Counted from the stretch's first letter, positions 46,656 to 58,388 are shown. The stretch is 64,000 nt of DNA from Monodelphis domestica (GCF_027887165.1 NC_077235.1:10747033-10811032); one strand, 5' to 3'. Numbers and translations are program-made. The notes: a model not told the origin generated them from the letters alone.

Positions 46656-49269
46656 TGCTGTATGCCAATGTTCCAGCAGGGGTCTCATGTTTGTTTTATA
46701 TTTGTTAAAATTGTGACAGCCATTTTAATCCAGTCTGGCTTTATTTCCATTCTGCCAGAAGGACCATTTGACCATGGAAAAGCCAAGACTTTTGACATCC
46801 TAACTGTTCTCTTACAGCTCAAACTATTGACTCTCCTTGCCTCTCCCCTCCATCTGATCTCTTGCCTAGGAGCCCTAGGTGAGCTTGGTTTCTCAAGCTT
46901 TCCTCTGGAAAAAACCAAAGGATGGCAGAAAATGAGACCCTTTTGCTGGATTGCAAAGTGTGTATAGACCCTGAGGAGGTAGCTTGGGAGGAAAAAGAGG
47001 GCCAAGCCCAAGTTAGATGAGGGACCCAAGGGAAGAATGGGAGTGCTTTGGTACTTAGGTGGGTCCATGGCCACATTGGTGGTAGTGGTGGTGGGGGCCT
47101 CCACTTGGTACTGATTTCAGTGTCATAGTGTTTCCATACTTTCTGATTCTGGGCCCTTCTCATCTGTGTCTCCCTAGAGATCTTTGGTAGATTCCAAAGG
47201 TCCTTTCTTGGTGCCTTTAACATTTCTGTAGTCCTAGTGGAGCATCCCATTTGTGCCTAGGTAACAATCCTTCATTCTTGCTACGTGATGAACCCATCTC
47301 CTTTTCCAGACACGTGTGCATGATGTTATATTTTATGTTCCTTCCAGCGTGTATGTCATCCCTAATAACGGGCCACTGCTACTTCCCAGACATCTTTCCA
47401 TTGCTTTGGAGAGCACCTGCAATTTCGATTCTCTCCCGAGGTCACTGTTTCTAAACTTCTAACCCTATAGTATCACTGGGAGATGCTTGTGTGGCAGTAG
47501 GCAGCTGATGGTCTTTGAAGGGGCTACGTGCTTTCCCAGATGTGTTTCAACCTGATCTCTCATTCTCATGTGCCTAGCTCATTGTCCAAGGGAGACATTC
47601 TAAGAGTGAGCCTGAAAGGATGGCCTTCCCATTCAACCCTCTGCCTTAATCTCTGTTCTTTTTAATGCAAGTAATAAAATGCTGTCTGTTAAGAGAGGCA
47701 TTTGGAGAAATGTATTCTTTAGGAGCAGACTCTGCATTCTCCTTCCTCAACAATCCAAAGTTTCACCCTGAAAAAGAATTTAGGAGAAAATATTTGGAAA
47801 GAAAGAGTATATCACCTTGTGTTGGCCATCGTCTAAGATATGATGGCTCTACAGTCCATATTAGAGGACCAGAAGGGCACAAAAGAGTAATGACTGTGAT
47901 ATGTGTAAGATTAGGATGATTTCTTTGATGACCTCCTAACTTGGTGTAGTAAACACTAACAATGAGGCCTACTTTAAAGTCCCAATCTCGAAATTAGGTC
48001 ATTTTGCTTTTTGTTATTCTATAGCTCCCAAAGGTGCTGCTAACTCAGCCAATTGACTTGCCAGTAAAGAAACTTGATTGCAGATGAACCAGTTGAGAGT
48101 GGCTTTAGCAGTGCTATGACTTGGCTGGGAGTGGTCGGGGCTTTGTCCTAAGCCTTGACATCTGGAAGGAATGCAGTTCTCCCCACAGTGGTTCAGAGAC
48201 AGTAGACCTGTGCCCCTCCTGAAAACTAGGAACAGAGAAGATGGATGCCGAGATGGGGTGAGGAAATAGACTTGTGGGCCAGCATTTGAGAATAGCCAAA
48301 AGGGATAAGTTGTCCCATTTCCCTCCATTACTCCCTCCATTTTCAGTGTCTCTCTCCCAGTGGCCACCTTTGCTCCTCACCCCAACCCCATTTTTCAGAA
48401 AACTGTCCCTGTTGCTGACAGAGGGTCGCCTTCACTGAGAAAGAATAGGTTGCTTTCCTTCAGTTTTCTGCCTGAGTTTGGAATGCCTCTTCTTGGATTC
48501 TATTAGTATAAGCCAGTGCTCAATATTCCTGGAAAGAAAAGTCCCTTTAGCATCTTCCACAAAGGAAGAGAGGAGGGCCCCTGTGCTTCTGGGGAGTTGC
48601 TGTTATAATTTGCATTCGGGTCAGATGTTGGCCTTGTTGATGCTTTCCATTTTCAGCCTATCCATTTGAAAGTCACTACTGGGAATGCTTGCATTTGCAG
48701 GTTCCTGCATCTCAGCCTGGGAGCACTGGTTTCCCAGTGCAACGTTCCCAAGTCGGTCCATTTGCAAATTTCCTAATTGCTGGATCAAAGCCTAGAACGG
48801 AACTGGCTTGCCAATTGAGACATTGGCTGGCGCTGGCAAAGTGAGTTAGAAGTAGGGATCAGTGAAGTATCTGCTGGTTGCCATTGCTTTTGAAGGCCCA
48901 CGGTTGGAGTTCTCAGCATAGCCTGTTCTTCTATGGAACAGCAAGCTCTAGGGAAGAGCTGAACCATGAGGAAGTGCTGGATTTCTTACAACCTTCAAAA
49001 CAGCTTAATGGCAATGCCTTTCCCATGACAGAAACAGTGCAAAGGCTCAGAAGACAATAGGCTGGAAGAGCAGGCAGTGAGTTCTCTCAGTGGTGGTGGA
49101 GTTAGAGGTCCTGCAAACAGAGCCCAGGGCACCAGTCTGACTATACAAGAGCTGGAGGAGGGGAAGCAGACATGTGGGTGTTGCTCTTTGATTATTCAGA
49201 TGTGAACAGTAATGAAACCAAATCAAACTTTAGACTTTGCAGGCACATGATTTGTAGCCAGTTGGGACA
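46656..49269. other. Single-copy DNA, about 2.6 kb, no gene seen
   Basis: Repeat-poor. Overlapping frames at 46596-47250 and 48014-48380 occupy several phases on both strands with no domain. I cannot support a gene. Confidence 0.5.
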
Positions 49270-49860
49270 TTTCAGTTACAGTTGACAAATGTTATTTAAA
49301 AATTATTTTAATTTGAAAACATTTAACACTTATTTTTTTCAATTAAAAAACAAACCAACCAACCCTTCCCTTCCATCTTGGAATCGATTCCGGGTATTGG
49401 TTCCAAGGCAGAAGAGCAGTAAGGGCTAGGCAATGGGGGTCAAGTGACTTGCCCAGGGTCACACAACTAGGAAGTGTCTGAGTCAGATTGGAACCCAGGA
49501 CCTCCCATCTTTGGACCTGTCTCTCAATTCATTGAGCCATCCAACTACCCCCCATTTTTTCAAATTTTGAGTTCCAAATTCTTTCCCTTCTTCCTGCCCC
49601 TCCCTAGTCTTTGATGCAGTGAATTATTTGATATGGATGTGTGAAATCATGCAAAGCATTATTTCCATATTAGCCATGTTACAAAAGAAAACACCAACAA
49701 AATAAAACAATGAAAAATGAAGAATGTTAATAAAAGTAGACTTCACTCTGCATTCAGAGCTCTTCAGTTCTCTCTCTCTTTCATCATGGGTCCTTTGGAA
49801 TGGTCTTGGATCATTGTCTTGATCCTAGTAGCCAAGTCTTTTACTGGTACAAACATTTGT
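49270..49860 (-). mobile_element. L1 LINE 3' end, antisense, split by a SINE1
   Basis: 'caaattttgagttccaaattctttccc', 'gtgtgaaatcatgcaaagcattatttccatattagcc', 'gcattcagagctcttcag' and 'gtcttggatcattgtcttg' match the antisense marsupial L1 3' UTR. 5'-truncated and inactive. Confidence 0.82.
49343..49553 (-). mobile_element. SINE1-type SINE, antisense, with target-site duplication
   Basis: Full-length reverse SINE1 from its A-tail ('aaacaaaccaaccaacccttccc' side) to 'catccaactacccccc'. The T-run repeat attttttcaa flanks it at about 49332-49342 and 49554-49563. Inserted in L1. Confidence 0.88.
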
Positions 49861-49862
49861 CA

Positions 49863-50005
49863 AAGCAACATGGAGTAGTGGATGGAGAGCCAGCTCTGAA
49901 ACCTGGTAGCCCTGGGCTGCTTCCAAGGGCCACTTCTAATCCATATGTACTGACTCTGATGCTAGGCAAGTTGATTAACCTCTTACTGTTCTAGGTAGCT
50001 GCCTA
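49863..50005 (+). mobile_element. MIR/THER CORE-SINE fragment
   Basis: 'gcaacatggagtagtggatggagagcc', 'ctgatgctaggcaagttgattaacctc'. Head and CORE only. Confidence 0.6.
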
Positions 50006-50008
50006 ATA

Positions 50009-50210
50009 CGGGGCTTCTTAATCATTCTACATGTCACAGACCCACTCTGGGAGTCTAGTGAAGTCTGTGGACCCCTTCTTAGAATAATATTTTAAAATGC
50101 ATCAAATAAAATGCAGAGGATTTCAAAGGAAGCCAGTTATATCAAAATACGGTTATTAAAATATATTTTAAAATAAGCTCATGAACTCCCAGTTAAGTAT
50201 CTCTGCTCTT
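50009..50210. mobile_element. hAT-like non-autonomous DNA transposon, copy 2
   Basis: 'ggggcttcttaatcattc' at the left and 'ctcccagttaagtatctc' at the right. The interior 'gaagtctgtggaccccttcttagaataat' and 'gaggatttcaaaggaagccag' are shared with copy 1 at 44157. Confidence 0.65.
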
Positions 50211-50299
50211 AAATGAGAATTCTCAGGGAAGGTGCCAAACCTGCAGTGGTAGAAAGCATTTCCTTGCCAGTGAGTTCCCTATAGCAATGAAATCCCATG

Positions 50300-50700
50300 T
50301 AAATATTAGTTGAAGGAACTAGGGGTGTTCACCCCGGAGGCAGGAAAACTTTAGGTGGGGGATGAGGGAATGAGAGCTCCATTCACGTATTTGATGGACT
50401 GTATTGTGGAAGAAGGAGTGGACTTGCTGTGTTTGGGCCACGGAGGTCAGAGCTAGGAGCAGTAGGTAGAAGTTGCAAAGAGGCCAGTTGGGGCTGGATA
50501 TCAGGGAACATCCCTTAATAAATAGTTATTCAAAAGTGGATTCTGTAGTCTTGGAAGTGGTGAGTCGTTCCTTACTTGATGGCTTTGGGCAGAGGCTGCA
50601 TGCCCACTTGTTTGGGATGGTGTCAAGGGGATCCTCATTCTTTGTACACTTTGGGCCTGGTGGCCACCAAGGTCTCTTCTGCACCAGAGATTCTTTGATT
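50300..50700 (+). mobile_element. L3/CR1-clade LINE 3' region
   Basis: 'gttgaaggaactaggggtgttc', 'cattcacgtatttgatggactg', 'ggtcagagctaggagcagtaggtagaagttgc', 'aaaagtggattctgtagtcttgg'. Same family block as 15650-16185. Ancient. Confidence 0.7.
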
Positions 50701-51399
50701 GTTGGGCCAAAATGGGACCAGCTTTGCTGTCACTAGCTTTTTACCCATTAGACCCATCTCTTGGGGCCTTTGGTCATGTTAAACTCCAGTATAGGACCTT
50801 CCCTTTGCTGCCCCAAAGATTTGACGCCTCCTCCTCCTCTTTCTCCTCACTGCCATGAATTTCTGTTGCCCCTCTCCCTTTGTGTAAAGGCTGAAGTTCT
50901 CCATAGCCTCTCTGATACAGCTGTCAGCTTAATGGCACACTCCGGTCCCAGTGGATCACAAACTGTAGTGCTTGACCTGAGTGCCTACATTTAGCAAGTT
51001 TTATATGGGGCAGCTAATGGCTAAAAAGCCACTGCCCTCACCTGTGTGTACACAGAGGAGTGAATAAAAGAGAAACGGACCTGGTTTGCACCATTGGAGT
51101 GTGAAGTAGAAGGGGAAAACTCTTCATTTGACAAACCGTAGAATTACGGATGAGGTAGAGCATTTGGTTGAAGGAAGTGGGGAGTTTGAGGCTGGAGAAG
51201 AAAACAAGGCTGGGGGCTGGGGTGAACGTGATCTAGTGGTCTTCAGGTATTTCAGGGGCTGTTACCTGGAAGGATTCTCCTTGGATATAACCTACCCTGT
51301 GAGTACTCATTGAAGTTTAGACAGATTTCAGCTCCACCTAAGGGTGTGCTTCCCAATGGGCCATTTTGAAACATTCAAGTGGTTCAGGTGGCCTCAACC
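50701..51399. other. Single-copy DNA, no gene seen
   Basis: No recognised repeat or gene. Confidence 0.45.
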
Positions 51400-51505
51400 T
51401 GGCAGTTGCCAGGAGGGCAGGATGGCCACTTGTTGGGGATTCTGGGACTGGATGGCCACTACTGGTCCCTTTCCAACTCAGAGATTCTGTGACTCTTTGA
51501 AGCAA
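51400..51505 (+). mobile_element. L3/CR1-clade LINE terminal piece
   Basis: 'ggatggccacttgttggggattc', 'gggactggatggcc' and 'ctttccaactcagagattctgtgac' match the extreme 3' end of CR1/L3 elements. Confidence 0.7.
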
Positions 51506-51754
51506 ATAGGACGAGCAGGAAATGCTTTTTACAGGCTTAGTAACAAGTGCCTTTTTAAAATAGCTCTGCTCTCCCATTGAATTTGATGATCAAGTAGGTT
51601 TGTAGAATACCTGCAAGGTTGGATACGTTAGGCTAACCTAGAAGAAATCAGTTTTATAGGCAAAAGCAAATCAGAGGGTTATTGAAAAGACAAACAGGTA
51701 ACTCACATTTATGCTACACTCGTGTTTCAACAACAGGGTCGGGGGCAGGGGCAG

Positions 51755-51900
51755 GTCAGGAGTCTAAGAATTATCCCCTCCATTTTACAGATAGTTAAAC
51801 TTAGCCTCTGAGAGGTGAAGGGCCTTGACTCGGCGTCCTCCCGGCTAGTTATAGTGCCCGAAGCAGGACTGGAACACAGGTTTCTGAAGGTCCAGTTGAG
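51755..51900 (-). mobile_element. MIR, antisense
   Basis: 'attatcccctccattttacagatag' and 'gcaggactggaacacaggtttctg'. Confidence 0.7.
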
Positions 51901-52596
51901 GTTCTCTAAAGCATACAATCTTAAGGAAACCTTTCCTTCCAGTTTGCAGGATTTGACTTTTAGATGGGGTCATTAAAAACTATTTTCATAGCAAAGACTG
52001 CTAAAATGTAAAAGCAGCTCTGGTCATCTCCTGGCAGACAGACTGAGGGCATTCCTGGGAACTTCTATATGAACTCACCGAAGATTCCTCCCAAACCACC
52101 CCAAGTCACTAAGCCTTCTTTCCCCTCTCCAGGGAGGTACAAAGTCCGCCATCTCTTCACATTTGGGATGGACTTCACTAGTGCAACAGCTTTCTCCAAA
52201 GTCTATTTTATTTGATTGATTTCATTATATTTGTGCCTCTTATTTGGAGACAGTTCTTTCCATTATACTACACCCCATTAGCCTTCCCTTGTTTCCTAAT
52301 TAATTTTTTCAAGCTTTTATGTTTTCATTTCTGCCAAAACAAAACAAACCCCAAAACTTTTAAATAAATAGTTAAGCAAAACAAATTCCCACTTTGGCCA
52401 TGGCCAACAATCGAACCACCTTTCTGCACATGGAGTCCCTGATCTCTGGGGCAAGAGCTGGGAAGCATGTTTTCTTCTCAGTCCTCTGAGATCCCACTTA
52501 TTGTACAAAAAACACTAGAAAGTTAAACCCACTGACATAGCAACCACCACTGACCTTCTCTGCAGCATTCTGTACCAATAGTCTTCAACTTCCTCC
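51901..52596. other. Single-copy DNA, no gene seen
   Basis: No recognised repeat or gene. Confidence 0.45.
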
Positions 52597-53008
52597 AGGA
52601 AAAAGGAAGAAAAGGAAGGAGAGAAGAAAGAGAAGGAAGGATGGGAGAGAGGAAGAAGGGGAGGAAGGAGGGAAAGAGGAAAGGAAAGAGGGAAAGAAGG
52701 AGGGAAAGAGAGAGGAAGGAAGGAAGGGATGTAGGAAGGAGAGAAGGAAGGAGGGAGGGAAGAAGGGAGAAAGAGGGAGAGAGAAAGGGAGGAAGGAGGA
52801 AGGAAGGAAGGGATGTAGGAAGGGAAGAAGAGGAAGGAAGGAGAGAAGGGAGGAGGGAAGAAGGGAGGAAGGAAGGAAGAGAGGGAGAGAGAGAGGGAGA
52901 GGGAGGAGGAAGGGAGGGAGGAAGGAAGGAAGGAAGGAAGGAAGGAAGGAAGGAAAGAAGAAAGGAAGGAAGGAAGGAAGGAAGGAAGGAAGGAAGGAAG
53001 GAAGGAAG
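52597..53008 (-). repeat. (GGAA)n/(GGGA)n polypurine tract
   Basis: About 410 bases of almost unbroken purines on the plus strand, ending in pure GGAA units at 52970-53008. The 263- and 142-codon minus frames across it are largely Leu-Pro-Ser-Phe repeat translation. Confidence 0.97.
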
Positions 53009-54704
53009 TGCATTTAGTTCACCAACTCTTTCATGTTCTTTGCTCCCTTTCACCTCCCATCTCCCACCTTGTAACAACTGAGGCCCTATACGCTGAGATC
53101 TCAGCAGATCTTCCCTGTGCCTTTCCCAGAATTCCTGCATTTGCTCGCTAGTGAACTCTAAGTAACAGAACAATAACCAGGAGCCCTCCTTGCCTGGTGG
53201 AGGGGTATCCTTCAGAGCCTTCAATAGCTTGCAGAACTGAGCCAGCATCTTTCCCCTTAGTTGTTCTCCCACTAAGGGCCAGCCATGGAGAGACATGTGC
53301 ACCCTGTGGCCCAACTCTGGTTTTTATTCTCTTTCAGCTAAAATGCCCCTTTCTTTCCATTTTCCGGCAGACAAAGAGCTCTAGCTGTCTGTGAATACTC
53401 AGACAATGCAGATGGCTTGCTTTATTGTTTTTTGAGCAGCTGAGTTAAAGAAACAAGTTGAGGAGGCGGAACCGAGAAAGGCATTGGCAGGCGGGCTAGC
53501 TAAGGCCTCTGCTGAGGGGGGATGTCAGGACAGGGGCCCATCAGTGGCTGCAAGCCTCTTCCCCAAAGATCACTGAGTGTCTTTTCTCCTGTCTCTGCCA
53601 ATGTACTTTCAGTGCACGTGGTTCCAAGCAGATAGCGTCCTACTGTTCTCTCTGCCCTCACTCTCCACCCAATCCCCTCTGGCCTTACTTCACACTGAGA
53701 GGCTCCATGTCCCTTGCATTCCACCCACATTGGCCTACTCAGTGTTTGCCGAACTAGAGGGGCCAGCTCCACCTTCCACTTGGCTTTCAGAGCTGTTCTC
53801 TCAAGGGGAAAATGGGAACACATCGCCCACCAGGTCACCCTCGGTCTTTGGGGGGGGGCTGCCAGTCCCCAGTTGACCAGTATTATGTATATACATACCT
53901 ACTATGTGCCCAGCCCTGCATTAGGGGTTGTGGGCGAAGGTGCAGAAGGAGCCAGAGTGGGTCCCTGGCTGTTGAGCTAGGAAGGCACCTGTTGGCCTTT
54001 CCAAATTGAATGGATTGTCTCATTTGCTCTAAAATAAAAAAAGAGGATCGGGTGAGATTAACGCCAGAAAATTACATGGATGACATGGGTAGGTCTAATA
54101 TAACTAGCTCTAATGAGAGCCTTGGCTGACAGGTGAAAATGGATTGATTGCTTATACGGTTTGGCAGAAGAAGATATGTCTCCTGGAACTTTTTTTGGGG
54201 AAACAGTAATTCTAGTGAGCGGCTTTTGGCTTTTATTTTTAAAAAAGGCAGATCTGGATCCCTTGAAATTGTGCTAGCTTCTGTGGGAAGGTCTGTGGTG
54301 GGCAGAACGGTCTCTGGCCTCACAGTCACTTATTTAAAGAGATAGGAGGAGGCCAGGCCCTGGGCACCGACCTACTGTCACAGTCACTGGTGACCTTAGA
54401 TGGGGAAATGTCTGTACGGGCCTATTCTGGGCACTCACTGTTGTGTTCTTGGCATGTGGCAAGGCCTGCCTCCTCTGATCACATCCACCATCCCTGCAGC
54501 TCAACAACCAGCCAAAAATGCAAAGGCTAACATTTTCTGTGGTCCAAATAGGAGGTGGCTACTTGATGGGTTCCTCTATGATGCAGAAGTCTGTAAAGCC
54601 TAGCTGGAGCCTAGCTTTGACTCAGTAGGCTCTAAAGAGCCACTGTTGTCTTGTTTGGAAATTATAACCCAATTTATCTCTAAGATCCTTGAATATGCCA
54701 TCTG
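53009..54704. other. Single-copy DNA with one unexplained open stretch
   Basis: On the minus strand, 53009-53300 stays open for about 97 codons before entering the GGAA tract. Non-repetitive text includes GKMLAQFCKLLKALKDTPPP and FTSEQMQEFWERHREDLL. I do not recognise it. It may be chance, an exon or a gene relic. An L2 3' end lies at 53890-53990. Otherwise nothing seen. Confidence 0.4.
53890..53990 (-). mobile_element. L2 LINE 3' end, antisense
   Basis: 'cctactatgtgcccagccctgcattagggg' and 'ggtgcagaaggagcc' match the antisense L2 terminus. Confidence 0.65.
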
Positions 54705-54955
54705 TATTTTAGTGGAAAGAATGCTGGGCTCAGAGACAAGAAGACCTGGGTTCAAATCCCACCTCTAACTCTTATTAGCTAGGTAACTAAGACTGAGTCT
54801 TTAAGCTCTTAGCCTCAGTGTCCTCGTCAGTAAAAGGAACATAATAATGCCACCTCCCAGCAGTGTTGGGAGTCTCAAATTATATCATGTCAACAAAACT
54901 CTCTGCAGCCTTGAAGGCACTATATTCCTTTCACTTATTATTATTTTTCTTCCCT
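54705..54955 (+). mobile_element. MIR/THER CORE-SINE, near full length
   Basis: 'gtggaaagaatgctgggctcag', 'gacctgggttcaaatcccacctc', 'cctcagtgtcctcgtcagtaaaaggaac' and 'ccttgaaggcactatattcc' in order. Confidence 0.82.
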
Positions 54956-54974
54956 ATTGCTTATTGCAATAATT

Positions 54975-55315
54975 CCTTTCAATCCCACAAACATTTCTTA
55001 AGCATCTACTTTGTACAAGATGTCAGTAACAATCAGTCAGTCAACAAGCATTGAAGAAGCCCTTACTATGTTCCAGGCGCCATGCTAAGTGCTAGGGACA
55101 CAAGGGTGAAAGCAAAACAATCCCTTCCCACATGAAGCTTCTTCTTGAATCAGGGACTAGAAGCAGGAGAGGGAATTTTCAGCCCAGGAGTTCACTGCAG
55201 TGATAGTCGCAGGTCTGGAACCCAGACGTGCAAGACTCTGTGATAGGCACTGAGGATACAGATCTAAATGATGTAGTTCTTGTTCTCAAGTAACCTACAT
55301 TCTCTGTGAAGGGAC
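54975..55315 (-). mobile_element. Three L2 3' ends in series, antisense
   Basis: 'cttaagcatctactttgtacaagatg' (about 54995), 'cccttactatgttccaggcgccatgctaagtgctaggg' (about 55060) and 'gataggcactgaggatacag' (about 55240) are three separate antisense L2 termini. They may be nested insertions or local duplications. Confidence 0.75.
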
Positions 55316-55814
55316 TGAGGATAAGAAAAGGGAGAGCGTCCTGGCGGTGAAGGAGATAGTCTTGCAGGCAGAGAGGCCTGCTAAGAGGCTGAGATGAGGA
55401 AGACCTGGATTCCAGGGATGGGGGCATCTTGTGGGAGTGCATAGTGGATGGCAGTGAGGACTCTGCCTAGCTTGGACCACATGACATTGTAGTGGCTGCA
55501 GTAAGGACCTTTGGTGAGCTTCCTCTTACAGCTTTCCAGTAGCTTAGGAGCAGGCAGATGTTGAGAGTGACCTGGGCTTCATGAGTGGGAGGATAAATGG
55601 ACAGAACAACAAATGGCAAATGACTCAAAGGTGGAGGACAGTAGTCAGAGCTGTGGAGGGAGGAAACTGAGACCAGGGACAGGAGGAGAGCTCAAGAGGT
55701 TCACAGGAGAGAATTTTCCAAGGAATAAGACAGAAGTGAGAAGAATGGGCCATTACAATTTGAGAGGGAAAATGGCAAACTTCTCTAAATAACAGTTACC
55801 TCAGGGCAACAAGG
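55316..55814. other. Single-copy or very old LINE-like DNA
   Basis: Purine-rich text loosely resembles antisense L2 but is too diverged to call. No gene seen. Confidence 0.35.
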
Positions 55815-56031
55815 ATTTACAGTGGTTAGAGCAATTGGCCTGAAGTTCAAAGGCATGATTTTCAAATCTAGTAAGATGTTTGACCCTGGACAAGTCACTT
55901 AATCCTACTTGTCTCAGTTTCTTCATCTGTAAAATGAGCTGGAGAAGAAAATGGCAAACCTCTCCAGCATATTTACTGAGAAAACCCAAGATGGGGTCAC
56001 AAAGAATCAGACACAACTTAAAAGTGACCAA
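55815..56031 (+). mobile_element. MAR1 CORE-SINE with BovB/RTE-like tail
   Basis: Head with box B-like 'tttcaaatctag', CORE 'gtctcagtttcttcatctgtaaaatg', tail 'ggagaagaaaatggcaaacctctcc' and 'gatggggtcacaaagaatcagacacaac'. All modules present. Confidence 0.88.
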
Positions 56032-56351
56032 AAGGGTGAAAATGGAGATTAAAGATATGACAGCCAAAGAGGTGGCGAACTGGAAGTTGGAGAGTTGAAG
56101 GGAACATCAGCAGAGATACTGACATCATCAGGGATTAGAGCCGGGATGAAGACAGATTGAGCTATACCTCATGTTTTGAGGAAGGAGAGGTGACCTGGAA
56201 GTGTACAGATGAATGACTGCCACAAGACTCCAGATGGGGCATTGAGCACAAAATGGGCACTTAGTGGTTATTGAATTGAATTTGGCAAAGGGAAAGGTTG
56301 AATGGGAGGAAAGATGGGAGGAGGCACTGATTTTGATTTGGAGACTGTCGA
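56032..56351. other. Unassigned purine-rich DNA
   Basis: Possibly a diverged antisense L2 piece; no firm call. Confidence 0.35.
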
Positions 56352-56666
56352 CTTCCTTCCTTCCTTCCTTCCTTCCTTCCTTCCTTCCTTCCTTCCTTCC
56401 TTCCTTCCTTCCTTCCTTCCTTCCTTCCTTCCTTCCTTCCTTCCTTCCTTCCTCCCTCCCTCCCTTCCGCCTCCCTCCTCCCTCTCCCTCTCTCCCTCTC
56501 TCTCCTTCTCCCTTCCCTCTCTTTCTCTTTTCCCTTCTCTCCTCCTCCTTCCTTTCTCTCTCTGTCTCTGTCTATCTCTTCTCCATGTTCTCCTCTCCTC
56601 TTCCTTCCTCTCTCTCTCTCTATCACTCCCTCCCCCCTCTCTCTCTGTGTCTCTTTCTGTCTCTGT

Positions 56667-56697
<31 letters not shown>

Positions 56698-56805
56698 CCT
56701 CTGTCTCTCTGCCTCTCTCTCTCTGTCTCTATCTCTGTGTCTTTCTCTCTGTCTCTCCCTCTTTCCCTCTCTCCCTCTGTCTTTCTGCCTCTATCTCTGT
56801 CTGTC

Positions 56806-56879
<74 letters not shown>

Positions 56880-57052
56880 TCCCTCCCTCCCTCCATCCCC
56901 CCTCTCTCTGTGTCTCTCTCTGTCTCTGTCTCTCTGTCTCTCCCCTTCTCTCTGTCTGTCTGTCTGTCTGTCTGCCTCTTTCTTTCCTCTCCCTCTTTTT
57001 CCCTCTCTATCCCCCTCCCTCCTTTTCTTCTTTCCTTCCTTCCCTCTTCCCA
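56352..57052 (+). repeat. Compound pyrimidine tract (TTCC)n-(CT)n-(TCTG)n
   Basis: Pure TTCC to about 56452, then about 600 bases of mixed CT, TCTG, TGTC and CCCT units, almost all pyrimidine on the plus strand. The 274- and 257-codon plus frames are translations of this repeat, not genes. Confidence 0.97.
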
Positions 57053-57479
57053 GGGAGCAGCAATCAAAAGATTAGAAAGTTTTGCTAATCAATTTAGGCA
57101 GAAAACAAATTGACATGATGGTGATTGTGGGGAGGATACAAGGGGAGTGTTGTTGCTGCAGAATTTCTCAGTTGCCTCATTTCTCTGCTTTGTTTTGCAA
57201 ATGGAAATTTGGCTTTAATAGAGATGATGAGTAAGAACTGGGGGAGTAGGGTTGTCACCAAGGAATGGTGTGCACTTGGATGCATGATCAGCCTGCTAAC
57301 AGATGCTCAGAGCTGCAGAGGGAGGGCTAAAACCAATGCACATGCTGCAGTCACACATGAGGTTCAGCCAGGCTGGCATGAAGATGGCCATTATAGTAGC
57401 CTAGAGACAGTCTGACGTGGGCTATTGAGATGGAGGACAAAAAGAGTATATTTTGTGGGACATGGATCCTAAGGGGACT
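57053..57479. other. Repeat-poor block, candidate conserved element
   Basis: No recognised repeat. AT/GC balanced, with words such as 'ttttgctaatcaattta' and 'atggaaatttggctttaatagagatgatgag' that look like conserved non-coding DNA. No frame convinces me. Confidence 0.4.
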
Positions 57480-57680
57480 GGCTTGTGCTACAGCCAAGTG
57501 ACCAGAAGTTCTGGGTTCTAATCCTAGTGTAGCTACTTAGTATAGTGGAAAGTCATGTGACTTTTTGGGAGCCCACTCTCATCATCTGTAAAATGGGTAT
57601 AAAGTATCTACCTCATCCATCTCATAGGACAGTAGAGAGGATCAAATAAGATGGCATGTTCAAGGGCTAAGTCGTGCTTG
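57480..57680 (+). mobile_element. MIR/THER CORE-SINE
   Basis: 'ccagaagttctgggttctaatcc', 'catcatctgtaaaatgggtataaag' and 'gagaggatcaaataagatggc'. Confidence 0.78.
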
Positions 57681-57769
57681 AAAATACACGAGTACTCCAA
57701 GGGTCTGTGGTTTTTGCCAGTCTCAGGGACTCTCAGTTTGGGAACTTTCTCCTCGGACCATTTCTGATT

Positions 57770-57880
57770 CCTCAAAGAGGTGAAGTCGCTTGCTCAGCCT
57801 TATATCCAGTAAGTATAAGAGGCAGGATTGTAACTTCAATCCTGACTCTAAGGTCAGTGCTCTGCCCACATATGCCAGAG
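57770..57880 (-). mobile_element. MIR fragment, antisense
   Basis: 'aaagaggtgaagtcgcttgctc', 'aggcaggattgtaacttcaatcc' and 'aaggtcagtgctctgccc'. Confidence 0.65.
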
Positions 57881-58050
57881 CCTCATCTGCTTAAGACTAT
57901 TTCTAGAAAGTTTGTTAACATATTGATGGACTCTGACTGAGCCTGGAGAACAAGCCATCAGTCCAAAGGATAGTGAAGGGCTGCTTTCTTTCTTCTAAAG
58001 CTTCAGTGAGTACTTTCTGTACGACTAAGGCAAGGACTTGAAGCTTGAGA

Positions 58051-58388
58051 CAAGGAAGGGAGGAAGGAAGAGAGATAAGAAAGAAGGAGGAAAGGAAAGA
58101 GGGAGAGAAGGAAGGAAGGAGGGAGAGAAGGAGGAAAGAAAAGAAAGGAAGGAAGGAAGAAGGAAGGAAGAGAGAAAAGAAGGAAGGAGGGAAGAAAGAA
58201 AGAAGAAGGAAGGAAGAGAGAGAAAAGGACGGAGGGAAGAAAGAAAGAAAAAGGAAGGAAGAAAGGAAGGAAGGAAGGAAGGAAGAGAGAAGAAGGAAGA
58301 GGGAAGAAATAAGAAAGAAAGCAAAAGAAAGAAAGAAAGAAAGAAAACAAGGAAGGAAGGAAGGAAGACAGAGAGAGACAGGGAAAGG
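58051..58388 (-). repeat. (GGAA)n/(GAAA)n polypurine tract
   Basis: About 340 bases of near-pure purine on the plus strand, with mixed GGAA, GAAA and GGGA units. Long frames on both strands here are repeat translation. Confidence 0.97.

Noticed and set aside
56264-57088. 274-codon plus frame, the longest in the window
   Set aside because: Leu-Pro-Ser-Phe composition follows the pyrimidine tract and a second phase is equally open.
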